A DNA stretch of 25,096 nucleotides from CAZJUO01 sp964549245 (GTDB lineage: Bacteria; Patescibacteriota; Patescibacteriia; UBA10025; JAHIVO01). How positions within the stretch are numbered: the first letter of the stretch is position 1; every line of letters begins with the position of its first letter. The position numbers were made by a program, and so were the translations under genes. The notes below the pieces were generated by a model. The model was given only the letters and a program-made list of their open reading frames with translations. It ran no database searches and was not told the DNA's origin. Location: assembly GCA_964549245.1 (NCBI GenBank), contig CAZJUO010000010.1, positions 1-25,096 of the forward strand, read 5' to 3'. This document shows positions 1 through 6,808 of the stretch, piece by piece.

Positions 1-123
1 GATATGGCGGTCAACGGCCAGCACAGCACCAAAGTGCAGCTCTACTTCGACGAAAACCGGGTCAGTTTCAAAACCCTTGATAAAAAAGCCCAGATACCGG
101 AAGAAGAGCTCGCCTCCTTTTAA
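1..123 (+). CDS. C-terminal end of an unidentified protein (partial)
   Basis: The first 40 codons are open in frame 1 and end in TAA; the start lies outside the window. The visible tail reads as a short mixed segment (VQLYFDENRVSFKTLD) followed by a charged end (EEELASF). I do not recognise a domain. The neighbours to the right are ybaB and recR, and in many bacteria the gene just upstream of that pair is dnaX (DNA polymerase III tau/gamma), so dnaX is a guess from context only. The stop is 34 bases before the ybaB start, which fits co-transcription, although an extended -10 sequence in the gap may add a promoter. Confidence 0.5.
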   Translation, partial: DMAVNGQHSTKVQLYFDENRVSFKTLDKKAQIPEEELASF

Positions 124-128
124 AAATA

Positions 129-137
129 TGCTATACT
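129..137 (+). promoter_or_regulatory. Possible extended -10 promoter for ybaB-recR
   Basis: The sequence TGCTATACT fits an extended -10 element (TGnTATAAT) and would start RNA about 14 bases before the ybaB ATG. No -35 hexamer is recognisable at the right distance, inside the end of the preceding gene. Confidence 0.35.
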
Positions 138-157
138 AAATTTATTATCAAAAAAAT

Positions 158-454
158 ATGCTGGACAAAATAAAACAACTAAAAGACCTTCGCGCCCAAG
201 CCAAAGAGCTTAAGCAAACATTAGCCCAAGAAACTGTACGCGCTGAAGCAGCTGGCGGAAAAGTAACCATAGTCATGAACGGAAACCAGGAAGTTACGGC
301 CTGTGAAATAAGTCCTGATCTGCTGATATCAGAAAAGAAAGCAGAACTGGAACAAGCCGTAGCCGAGGCGGTAAATAGCGGAATTAAAGACGTACAACGC
401 CTCGTAGCGCAAAAAATGCAAAGTGGCGGTTTCAACATACCAGGTCTGTCATAA
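158..454 (+). CDS. ybaB: YbaB/EbfC family nucleoid-associated protein
   Basis: A 98-residue protein of the YbaB/EbfC family, small dimeric DNA-binding proteins that coat the nucleoid. It shows the family layout: an N-terminal charged helix (MLDKIKQLKDLRAQAKELKQ), a central beta segment with the characteristic GGKVTIVMNGNQEVTACEI stretch at about residues 33-51, and a C-terminal amphipathic helix followed by a short glycine-rich tail. The length is slightly below the usual 100-110. The stop codon is one base before the recR ATG, so the two genes are almost certainly one operon, the arrangement seen in very many bacteria. The family's exact role next to RecR is not settled. Confidence 0.9.
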   Translation: MLDKIKQLKDLRAQAKELKQTLAQETVRAEAAGGKVTIVMNGNQEVTACEISPDLLISEKKAELEQAVAEAVNSGIKDVQRLVAQKMQSGGFNIPGLS

Positions 455-455
455 T

Positions 456-1061
456 ATGGCACAGTATCCCCCCTCAATCCAAAAACTAATCGAGACGTTT
501 GCTCATCTGCCCGGATTAGGCCCCAAGACAGCCGAACGGATCATCTTTTACTTGGTCAAAAAAAATCAGGGGTATATCAATGACCTGACGGATAACATTC
601 AAAAATTGCGTAAGGACATCAAAGTCTGCGGGCAATGCTTTAACATCGGCTCTTCTGACCCTTGTGAGATATGCGCTGATCCCAAACGGGACGCTACTAC
701 GCTGTGCGTGGTGTCCGAGCCGCAAGATATCATGGTCATAGAAAAAAGCGGAGAATACCACGGTCACTACCACGTCTTGGGCGGCGTCTTAAATCCAGTT
801 GAAAACATTACCCCGGAATCGCTTACTATAAAAGATTTATTTAATCGAATCCATAAAAGTGCCCCCAAAATTACCGAAGTTATCCTAGCTACCAATCCCG
901 ACCTGGAGGGCGAATCAACAGCTATGTATTTGAGCCGTAAACTCAAGCCCACCAAAATCAAAATCACCCGTTTAGCAAAAGGATTGCCAATGGGTGCCAC
1001 TATTGAATACGCTGATGAAGTAACCATCAGCAATGCCTTAAAAGGGAGAAGTGAGCTATAG
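456..1061 (+). CDS. recR: Recombination mediator protein RecR
   Basis: A 201-residue RecR, which with RecO (and RecF) loads RecA on single-stranded gaps during recombinational repair. Domains in order: a helix-hairpin-helix (LPGLGPKTAER, residues 18-28), a four-cysteine zinc finger (C58, C61, C70, C73) and a Toprim domain from about residue 82, including EYHGHYHVLGG and the acidic motif ATNPDLEGES, then the family's ending (RLAKGLPMGATIEYADE). The ATG one base after the ybaB stop is preferred. An in-frame ATG 33 bases further upstream would overlap ybaB and add residues with no family match. The gene ends two bases from the end of the convergent rplU, with no terminator between them. Confidence 0.95.
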   Translation: MAQYPPSIQKLIETFAHLPGLGPKTAERIIFYLVKKNQGYINDLTDNIQKLRKDIKVCGQCFNIGSSDPCEICADPKRDATTLCVVSEPQDIMVIEKSGEYHGHYHVLGGVLNPVENITPESLTIKDLFNRIHKSAPKITEVILATNPDLEGESTAMYLSRKLKPTKIKITRLAKGLPMGATIEYADEVTISNALKGRSEL

Positions 1062-1063
1062 TA

Positions 1064-1384
1064 CTACTTTTTGGTACTGATTTTTTCTATCACTACTTTT
1101 GAAAAATGCTGACGATGCCCCTTGTTGCGTCGATAGCGTACTTTGGATTTGTATTTTATGACGCTAACTTTTTTAGCCTTACCCTGACTGACCACTTTTC
1201 CGCTCACCGTTACGTTCTTCAGCATTGGCGAGCCAACTTCTACTGTTTTTCCATTCATAAATAATAAGACTGCGGGGAAGCGAACCGCACTGCCCTCTTT
1301 TTTGTCAAGCGACTCAAAAGAATAGGTTTTGCCTTCCTCAACTTTATACTGCTTGCCTCCGGTTTCAATTATAGCGAATTTCAT
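1064..1384 (-). CDS. rplU: 50S ribosomal protein bL21
   Basis: A 106-residue bL21, a large-subunit protein that binds 23S rRNA. The N-terminus MKFAIIETGGKQYKVEEG and the C-terminal basic block (KYKSKVRYRRNKGHRQHFSKVVIEKI) are diagnostic. The internal ATG at MKF is chosen because bL21 proteins begin there; the longer reading would add 22 unrelated residues that run through the promoter and dyad upstream. Usually rplU is followed by rpmA (bL27), which is absent here: the gene instead runs into the convergent recR end. It has its own promoter candidate with an overlapping dyad, so it may be separately controlled even though it lies 71 bases after the DUF192 gene on the same strand. Confidence 0.95.
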   Translation of the reverse strand: MKFAIIETGGKQYKVEEGKTYSFESLDKKEGSAVRFPAVLLFMNGKTVEVGSPMLKNVTVSGKVVSQGKAKKVSVIKYKSKVRYRRNKGHRQHFSKVVIEKISTKK

Positions 1385-1431
1385 ATAGTTTATTAAGTGA
1401 AAATAAATAGACCGTGCATATATCGGACTTA

Positions 1432-1447
1432 TTACACTACAGTGTAA
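1432..1447. promoter_or_regulatory. Operator-like dyad over the rplU promoter
   Basis: TTACACTACAGTGTAA is a 16-base dyad with perfect 7-base arms around a 2-base centre. On the - strand it covers the proposed -10 element and the predicted RNA start of rplU, the typical place for a repressor site. It could also form a 6-base-pair hairpin with a 4-base loop, but it lacks a T-run on either side, which argues against a terminator. The binding protein is unknown. Confidence 0.45.
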
Positions 1448-1469
1448 CAAAGCAGCTATTTCTTGTCAA
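1441..1469 (-). promoter_or_regulatory. Promoter of rplU
   Basis: On the - strand a perfect -35 hexamer TTGACA is followed after 17 bases by TACACT, itself preceded by TG one base upstream (TGTTACACT, extended -10). RNA would start about 50 bases before the rplU ATG. The -35 element lies inside the last codons of the DUF192 gene. Confidence 0.55.
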
Positions 1470-1932
1470 ACGTGATGGCTACCTGATTTCCGATTTGCCA
1501 GCTGCTGGCCGTCCCGGCCGATACCTCCAAAACATAATTCGCTTCTACCGCTGGATTTATCTCAAGCGCTTCCGGCTGGGCTTGCCGCTCGATAGCTACA
1601 ATAGTATCATCCAAAATCCAAATAATATCAAGGGTTATTAACACTTCCTGCATAGTAAAGGAATACTCTCCTGCCTGGCCAAAAACAAACAGCATTCCTT
1701 TCCCGGGGGCTACATACTCACGCCCCTTGAGTCCCTTGGTTCTGCTTTGGGCCGTATCCGCTACTTCAGCCTTGATAACCGTTTCCCCGATAGTTACTTC
1801 GGCAGTTTCCCGTAAAACATTTTTTAAGTAATATGGCGCCTCATCTTTGATCCTGCTCCCCCCAGCAGACCAAAAAATTATCCCTACTACGGTAGCTATT
1901 ACCAATAATATCCAGATACCTTTATTTCCCAT
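1456..1932 (-). CDS. DUF192 family protein with N-terminal membrane anchor
   Basis: A 158-residue protein. Residues 5-22 (GIWILLVIATVVGIIFW) form one hydrophobic segment without a lipobox, so it is probably a membrane anchor or uncleaved signal. From about residue 45 it matches the DUF192 pattern: SRTKGLKGREYVAPGKGMLF, then LDIIWILDDTIVAIE and VLEVSAGTA near the end. DUF192 proteins are generally exported; their biochemical function is not established. The start codon overlaps the end of the upstream glycosyltransferase gene by 11 bases, indicating translational coupling, so the protein may act at the envelope. The family's usual FWM-type motif is here SFTM, a mild divergence. Confidence 0.8.
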   Translation of the reverse strand: MGNKGIWILLVIATVVGIIFWSAGGSRIKDEAPYYLKNVLRETAEVTIGETVIKAEVADTAQSRTKGLKGREYVAPGKGMLFVFGQAGEYSFTMQEVLITLDIIWILDDTIVAIERQAQPEALEINPAVEANYVLEVSAGTASSWQIGNQVAITFDKK

Positions 1933-3052
1933 ACTGTTTGAATTTAGTATTTTTTTTAAACCGATAAATCACGAAAACGCCCAGAAGAACCATGATACCC
2001 AGCAGGACTGCCAAAGCTATCAATTTTTGCTGGGTTTTAAGAAATAATGCCGTGATGCCAAATAATAAACTAATCACATATAAAAACAGAACTGCTGTTC
2101 GATGCGACCAACCAATATCAAGCAACCGAAAGTGCAAATGTTTTTTATCGGCGGTTTTAAACGGCGATTTTTTTTCAAAAAATACCCGCCTGATAATAAC
2201 CCAAACCACGTCTAATATCGGTATGCCCAGAATGAGCAAAGCGGTGGCAATTTTTGCACCCGATATGATCGATAGCACCCCCAAAATGAATCCGGCAAAA
2301 AGGCTGCCCCCCTCCCCGAGAAATATCTTAGCAGGATAAAAGTTGAACATTAAAAAGCCCGCCATCGCACCGGCCACAATGATTGCCAGTAGAGCCGTTT
2401 CTGGCTGGGCCACTTCCTGGTTTAAACTTAGGAAAAATAAAATCAAAGCACCGATGGTGGTAATGCCTCCGACCAACCCGTCCAGTCCGTCCAAAAACTT
2501 CGTTGTGTACATCATGCCCATTAGCCAAAAAAAAGCAAACAAATCGGCAAACAATGTTATGTAATACGGGATGGCTTGGTAGCTAAAAAGGTATATTTTT
2601 ACTTCATCGAGGTAAAAAACACCGCCGAAGGGGTTAGTAATGTAGGTAATGCCGATACCCGAACCAATAACGGCCAAACTAGCGATGATGGGCCAGATGA
2701 TTTGATGCTGGGGTTTGAGGTCGTATTTATCATCCAAAAAACCGCCAAGCATCAATAGACCGCCCGCTATCAACATACCCACCAGGTATTTGGGGAGCAT
2801 ATAACCGCCTATCAATCGATCGGTAAACAAAGCATAATACCCGGTTACCAAAACGATGCTGATAAATATCGCCAAACCCCCTAGGAGCGGAATTGACCGG
2901 GAATGTATTTTGCGTTCGGGAAATTTCTGGGGCCGATCAACCACCTTAATGCGCAGAGCCATTTTGCGGACGAGCAGCGTCAGGATGACGGCAACACCAA
3001 AAGAGAGTATAAAAGGCAAGCAATAATTAGTAATTGATAACGTATTATCCAT
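1922..3052 (-). CDS. Undecaprenyl-phosphate sugar-1-phosphate transferase, WecA/MraY family
   Basis: A 376-residue polytopic membrane protein of glycosyltransferase family 4 (MraY/WecA/TagO), which moves a sugar-1-phosphate from a UDP-sugar onto undecaprenyl phosphate and so starts a cell-surface glycan. Visible motifs are RKIHSRSIPLLGGLAIF (47-63), the metal-binding GGFLDDKYD (103-111), FLDGLDGLVGG (186-196), NFYPAKIFLGEGGS (237-250) and the cytoplasmic HLHFRL loop (305-310). About ten hydrophobic segments are apparent. The HLHFRL loop and lack of MraY-specific features favour a WecA/TagO-like enzyme over MraY. The usual GDxGS is GEGGS here. The start overlaps the ruvX end by 8 bases. The first residues (LSITNY) are encoded by a repeat also found upstream of fusA, so the true start could differ slightly. 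Confidence 0.85.
   Translation of the reverse strand: MDNTLSITNYCLPFILSFGVAVILTLLVRKMALRIKVVDRPQKFPERKIHSRSIPLLGGLAIFISIVLVTGYYALFTDRLIGGYMLPKYLVGMLIAGGLLMLGGFLDDKYDLKPQHQIIWPIIASLAVIGSGIGITYITNPFGGVFYLDEVKIYLFSYQAIPYYITLFADLFAFFWLMGMMYTTKFLDGLDGLVGGITTIGALILFFLSLNQEVAQPETALLAIIVAGAMAGFLMFNFYPAKIFLGEGGSLFAGFILGVLSIISGAKIATALLILGIPILDVVWVIIRRVFFEKKSPFKTADKKHLHFRLLDIGWSHRTAVLFLYVISLLFGITALFLKTQQKLIALAVLLGIMVLLGVFVIYRFKKNTKFKQYGK
3025..3041. repeat. 17-base AT-rich repeat, copy 1
   Basis: AATTAGTAATTGATAAC occurs here, inside the first codons of the WecA-like gene, and again exactly at 20093-20109 upstream of fusA. It resembles low-complexity TAATTACTAATTACC-type spacers. Confidence 0.55.
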
Positions 3053-3455
3053 GCTGTTTTTCTAAATATGATTGTAATAGTAACTGCGCTACTGTTTGGT
3101 CGAGCTTCCTTTTGGAATCCTTGTTGGCTATACCCGCTTGGTGATACAACGCGGAAGCTTGGCGGCTGGAAAAACGTTCATCTTCATAGACGACATGAGC
3201 AGAAATAATCGAGGCTATTTTTTTCCCAAATTCCTGCACTGCCTTAGCCGCTTTACCTGGCCGGCCGTCTTGGTCAAGCGGCAGACCGATAACAACCGTA
3301 CCTACATGTTCTTCGCGGCAGATATTTTTAACAATTTCAAAAACGTTTTCAGAAGAAGTAATCGTTTGGCGCATAAAGGCATATCGCTGTTCATCATCAG
3401 TAATAGCCAAACCAATGCGTTCTGCCCCATAATCAATGCCTAGTATTTTTTGCAT
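3045..3455 (-). CDS. ruvX: Holliday junction resolvase-like RuvX/YqgF
   Basis: A 136-residue protein of the YqgF/RuvX RNase H-fold family. It is implicated in pre-16S rRNA 5' maturation and has the fold of a Holliday-junction resolvase. Motifs: MQKILGIDYGAERIGLAITD with the first catalytic Asp (D8), VGTVVIGLPLDQDGRPG, VVYEDERFSSRQA with the acidic pair, and a terminal KRKLDQTVAQLLLQSYL containing the last catalytic Asp. The internal ATG at MQKIL is used because family members start there; the longer reading would add 28 residues and overlap map by 77 bases. It follows map by 7 bases and overlaps the next gene by 8, so it belongs to the map-ruvX-wecA-DUF192 run. Confidence 0.93.
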   Translation of the reverse strand: MQKILGIDYGAERIGLAITDDEQRYAFMRQTITSSENVFEIVKNICREEHVGTVVIGLPLDQDGRPGKAAKAVQEFGKKIASIISAHVVYEDERFSSRQASALYHQAGIANKDSKRKLDQTVAQLLLQSYLEKQHG

Positions 3456-3462
3456 ACTATTA

Positions 3463-4218
3463 TTAACCTTTGGTAATAATTTCAGGACCCTGGTCAGTGA
3501 CAGCAATAGTATGTTCAAAATGAGCGCACCGCAAACCATCCGCCATAACTACCGTCCAACCGTCTTTTTTTGTCTCAACCTCATAACTGCCGAGGGCAAC
3601 CATAGGTTCTAGGGCCAAGACCATGCCGGTCTGTAATTTTGGGCCCGTGCCTGCTTGGCCAAAATTCGGTACACGGGGCTCCTCATGCACTGCGTGTCCC
3701 ACCCCATGCCCCACCAAACTGCGGATAACCCCGTACCCAAATTTTTCTGCGTAACCCTGGATAGTCTGGCCAATATGGCCGATCGTATTTCCCGCTTGCG
3801 CCTGGTTAATGCCTTGATGCAGCGCTTCTTTAGTTACTTGCAGTAATTGCGTAATTTCATCTGCCACCTGTCCGATCGGTATAGTGGTAGCCATATCGGT
3901 AAATAACCCCTTATACCGCAAACCAACGTCAATAGAGACTATATCACCTTCCTTGATGACTTTATCACCACGGGGGATGCCATGAACCAGCTCCTCATTG
4001 ACTGAAATACAGCTAGCCGCTGGAAATCCCTGGAAACCTTTAAACGAAGGCTGGCCGCCTGATTTTTTGAATAATTCATCAGCTTTTTTTTCAATTGCCA
4101 AGGTAGTCAACCCGGGACGAGTAAAATCAGCCAGCTGGTCCAAAATCGCTGACAGTCTCTTCCCTCCTTCCTTTAACAGCCGTATTTCTTCTTTGGTTTT
4201 TAGACTAATAGATGCCAT
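3463..4218 (-). CDS. map: Type I methionine aminopeptidase
   Basis: A 251-residue methionine aminopeptidase that removes the initiator Met from new proteins. All five metal ligands of the pita-bread fold are in place: D97 (VSIDVG), D108 (LFTDMA), H171 (VGHGVGH), E204 (LALEPM) and E235 (HFEHT). H79 in LVHG and H178 in HAVHEEP are the usual substrate-contacting histidines. The N-terminus (SLKTKEEIRLLKEGGK) is that of the short bacterial type without an SH3-binding or zinc extension. It sits one base after the adenylate kinase stop, the classical secY-adk-map order. infA, rpmJ, rpsM, rpsK, rpsD, rpoA and rplQ, which commonly follow, are not here. Confidence 0.96.
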   Translation of the reverse strand: MASISLKTKEEIRLLKEGGKRLSAILDQLADFTRPGLTTLAIEKKADELFKKSGGQPSFKGFQGFPAASCISVNEELVHGIPRGDKVIKEGDIVSIDVGLRYKGLFTDMATTIPIGQVADEITQLLQVTKEALHQGINQAQAGNTIGHIGQTIQGYAEKFGYGVIRSLVGHGVGHAVHEEPRVPNFGQAGTGPKLQTGMVLALEPMVALGSYEVETKKDGWTVVMADGLRCAHFEHTIAVTDQGPEIITKG

Positions 4219-4219
4219 G

Positions 4220-5443
4220 CTAGGAAACCAAGGTTAATATTTTTTTCGTCACCACGGGTATAGGCGGCTCGCCGTTAACGGTAATTAATAATTCTTTTTT
4301 TCGGTAGTAGGCGATGAGTGGTTTGGTTAGCCGGTTGTAAACCGCTAACCGATTGGCAATAGCCCGTGGCTGGTCGTCCTCACGCTGATATATCTCCCCT
4401 CCGCAGCGGGGACATTTTTTCCTGCCTTTGGCAATGGTTGTACCGGCAATAAATACCCTTCCGCATCGGCGACACGTTCGGCGCTTTGATAGGCGTTTGA
4501 TGGTGGTTGCCTTAGAAATCGGCAAATAAATGACATGGCTCAAATCCCGTTTCAAAGAACGCAGCATGCTATCTAGGGCTTTTGCTTGGCTTAAGTTTCG
4601 CGGATAGCCGTCAAACACCACGCCTTTCCCAGCCGGCAGTTTTTTTAGTTCTTGTTTTAATATTCTGATAACTACCGATGTCGGTACCAGCCCCCCCTCT
4701 ATATTTATCAATCGGTTTACTTTTCTGCCCAAGGGGGTGGTTTTTTTTGATATGCTTCTGAATATCTTTCCTGTCTCGATGTGTCCCAAGGCAAAGGTGT
4801 CAGATAATATTTGAGCTTGCGTGCCCTTGCCTGATCCTTGGGGACCCAGCAGGACAATGTTTTTGATAATCCCAATGCGCTTTTTAATATCATTCACCGC
4901 CTTATCAACTTTTTTGAACAACGAAGTAAGGTCTTTGCTATTATCAATGCTATAATCGGCCATGCCCATTACTTTATCAAGCTGCTGCTGGTTTTTTGAA
5001 CCTGTGCGTTCGGATCGTTCCTGCGCCCTGAAGGTGGCTAGGGTTACTCGATCATCCAGTTTCCCGCGCTTTTTCGCACGTCGAAACCGTATGGCCAAAG
5101 GAGCGGTGACGGCTACTACAAAAACCGTACCCTGCTGTTTGAGTGCCTGTATTTCATACGGGCTCCTAATGCTCGATAAAATAATTTTATCATTCTTGCT
5201 TTTTAGCGCTCGCTGCATGGCTTTTTTCGCCAAATAGCCAGGGCCGTAGCGTTTCCGCAATTCATTTCCCACCCGTATCAAATCATCTCTTCCCCGGTAG
5301 GTACCACGCTTACGGCATATTTCACGGAGAATATCGGAGAGGGAAGTGTGCACAAAACCTTGTTGGGATAAATAATCAGCTACTGTATCCTTCCCAGCTG
5401 AATATAGGCCCACTAAGGCAATGATTATTTGTTTTTTTCTCAT
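4220..5443 (-). CDS. adk: Two-domain kinase: UPF0200/AAA_18-like domain fused to adenylate kinase
   Basis: A 407-residue protein with two P-loop kinase domains. Residues 1-190 carry GLYSAGKDT (12-20), LSDILREICRKRG, RDDLIRVGNELRKRYGPGYLA (52-72, a UPF0200-type signature), SSIRSPYEIQAL and a MADYSIDN end; this resembles the UPF0200/dephospho-CoA-kinase-like AAA_18 group, with unknown substrate. Residues 193-407 are adenylate kinase (ATP + AMP to 2 ADP): GPQGSGKGT (200-208), ETGKIFR, FDGYPR (277-282), a zinc-type lid with C324, C327, C344, C347, and REDDQPRAIANRLAVYNR. The usual TGDxxR is TGKIFR. The ATG at MRKK is chosen because a perfect TATAAT lies just upstream; an in-frame GTG 15 bases earlier is possible. 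It lies where adk normally lies after secY. Confidence 0.88.
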   Translation of the reverse strand: MRKKQIIIALVGLYSAGKDTVADYLSQQGFVHTSLSDILREICRKRGTYRGRDDLIRVGNELRKRYGPGYLAKKAMQRALKSKNDKIILSSIRSPYEIQALKQQGTVFVVAVTAPLAIRFRRAKKRGKLDDRVTLATFRAQERSERTGSKNQQQLDKVMGMADYSIDNSKDLTSLFKKVDKAVNDIKKRIGIIKNIVLLGPQGSGKGTQAQILSDTFALGHIETGKIFRSISKKTTPLGRKVNRLINIEGGLVPTSVVIRILKQELKKLPAGKGVVFDGYPRNLSQAKALDSMLRSLKRDLSHVIYLPISKATTIKRLSKRRTCRRCGRVFIAGTTIAKGRKKCPRCGGEIYQREDDQPRAIANRLAVYNRLTKPLIAYYRKKELLITVNGEPPIPVVTKKILTLVS

Positions 5444-5449
5444 ACGCTT

Positions 5450-5455
5450 ATTATA
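5450..5455 (-). promoter_or_regulatory. -10 element of a possibly leaderless promoter for the kinase fusion
   Basis: On the - strand TATAAT ends seven bases before the ATG of the kinase gene, which would place the RNA start at or within a base or two of the ATG. The -35 region is only T-rich (TTTTAC at 17 bases). It lies just after the secY terminator, so a fresh promoter is expected here. Confidence 0.45.
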
Positions 5456-5474
5456 CACGATTTTATTAGATAGT

Positions 5475-5500
5475 AAAAAACGACTTTAGCATCAAAGTCG
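5475..5500 (-). terminator. Rho-independent terminator after secY
   Basis: On the - strand a perfect 7-base-pair stem (CGACTTT / AAAGTCG) with a 6-base loop is followed directly by TTTTTT. It lies 27 bases past the secY stop and ends the spc operon before the kinase-map unit. Confidence 0.82.
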
Positions 5501-5527
5501 CTTCCTGGTTGGCCATATGACCATATT

Positions 5528-6802
5528 TTAAAAACCTTCGTAGTTGCGCATGACCAGTTGAGATTCTATCTGCTTGACTACTTCGATAACCACACTGACC
5601 ACAATAAGCAAGCTCGTACCGCCTATTACCAGCGTATTGATATTAGTAGCCGACTGCACAATATTTGGTAAAACCGCAATGATACCTAAAAATAAAGCGC
5701 CGCCCAAAATAATCCTGCCGGAAACAAAGCTTAAAAAATCTGAAGTTGGTTTGCCGGGACGAATGCCGGGAATAAACCCGCCTTGTTTCTGCAAATTTTC
5801 AGCGATTTGCGTGGGATGAAAAACCACGGCAGTATAAAAATACGTAAAAGCCACTACCAAAATAAAATATAATACTGCGTAAAACAAGTCATTATCAAAC
5901 AAATTAACCACGAACTGCGCCGCACTAGCCAGCCAAACCGTATCCGACCCTATAAAAAAATTTGCAATCATTGGCGGGAATAAAACAATCGAAATAGCGA
6001 AAATAATCGGAATAACCCCCGCTTGGTTCACCCGTAATGGCAGATGTGTATCAACACCGCCATACATTCTCATGCCGCGTATCCGCTTGGCATATGACAC
6101 CGGAATGTTCCGCTGACCTTCAGTAATGATGACAATAGCCGCCACGGTAATAATGCCGATAACTACAAAAGCGATTAAGGCTCCGAGGTTAGAAGCGTCA
6201 AAAGTAGCTATTGTCTGCTGCACGCTCGTCGGCACGCCGGCAACAATACCGGCGAAAATTAACAAAGAAATACCATTACCAATCCCTTTTTCAGATATCA
6301 ATTCACCGATCCACATCAAAAATACCGTCCCAGCCGTAATGGTAGCAATAGTAGTTATCAATTGAAATATTGACATATCATCGATAATCCCGGCTCCAGA
6401 CTGCCTAAGAAAAGTGATCATCCCATATGAAGAAAGAATGGCCAGCGGTACTGTCAGGATACGCTGGTACTGGTTCAATTTTGCCCTACCCGCCTCGCCT
6501 TCTTTCTGCATTTCTTCTAATTTCGGGATAATCATGGTCAATAATTGGAAAATAATGGTAGCGGTAATATAGGGAGCCACACCCAGCATGACTACGGAAA
6601 AATTCTGCATACTGCCCCCGGAAAAAACATTTAATAAGCCTAGTAACTGGTTTGACTGGAAAAAATCCCGCAAGTTTTCTACATTAACTCCGGGAATCGG
6701 CACATGAGCAGCAATCCGGAAAATAAAAAGCATTCCCAATACAAACAGTATTTTTTTTCGCAGGTCTTTGATCTTCCAAATTTGTCTAATTTTTTCCCAC
6801 AT
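5528..6802 (-). CDS. secY: Preprotein translocase subunit SecY
   Basis: A 424-residue SecY, the channel subunit of the SecYEG translocon in the cytoplasmic membrane. The N-terminal IWKIKDLRKKILFVLGMLFIFRIAAHVPIPGV is typical, followed by the plug region (FFQSNQLLGLLNVFSGGSMQNFSVVMLGVAPYITATIIFQLL), ten hydrophobic segments, the GQRNIPVSYAKR cytoplasmic loop with ribosome-binding arginines, and the late cytoplasmic loop ending in FIPGIRPGKPTSDFL. The ending VMRNYEGF is also typical. The start lies 6 bases after the rplO stop, the conserved spc order. A strong terminator follows. No Shine-Dalgarno is visible, so translation may be coupled to rplO. Confidence 0.97.
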   Translation of the reverse strand: MWEKIRQIWKIKDLRKKILFVLGMLFIFRIAAHVPIPGVNVENLRDFFQSNQLLGLLNVFSGGSMQNFSVVMLGVAPYITATIIFQLLTMIIPKLEEMQKEGEAGRAKLNQYQRILTVPLAILSSYGMITFLRQSGAGIIDDMSIFQLITTIATITAGTVFLMWIGELISEKGIGNGISLLIFAGIVAGVPTSVQQTIATFDASNLGALIAFVVIGIITVAAIVIITEGQRNIPVSYAKRIRGMRMYGGVDTHLPLRVNQAGVIPIIFAISIVLFPPMIANFFIGSDTVWLASAAQFVVNLFDNDLFYAVLYFILVVAFTYFYTAVVFHPTQIAENLQKQGGFIPGIRPGKPTSDFLSFVSGRIILGGALFLGIIAVLPNIVQSATNINTLVIGGTSLLIVVSVVIEVVKQIESQLVMRNYEGF

Positions 6803-6808
6803 AACGGT

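Noticed and set aside
423..455. Upstream in-frame ATG for recR adding 11 residues
   Set aside because: It would overlap ybaB and the added residues do not match RecR; the ATG directly after the ybaB stop gives the usual RecR start.
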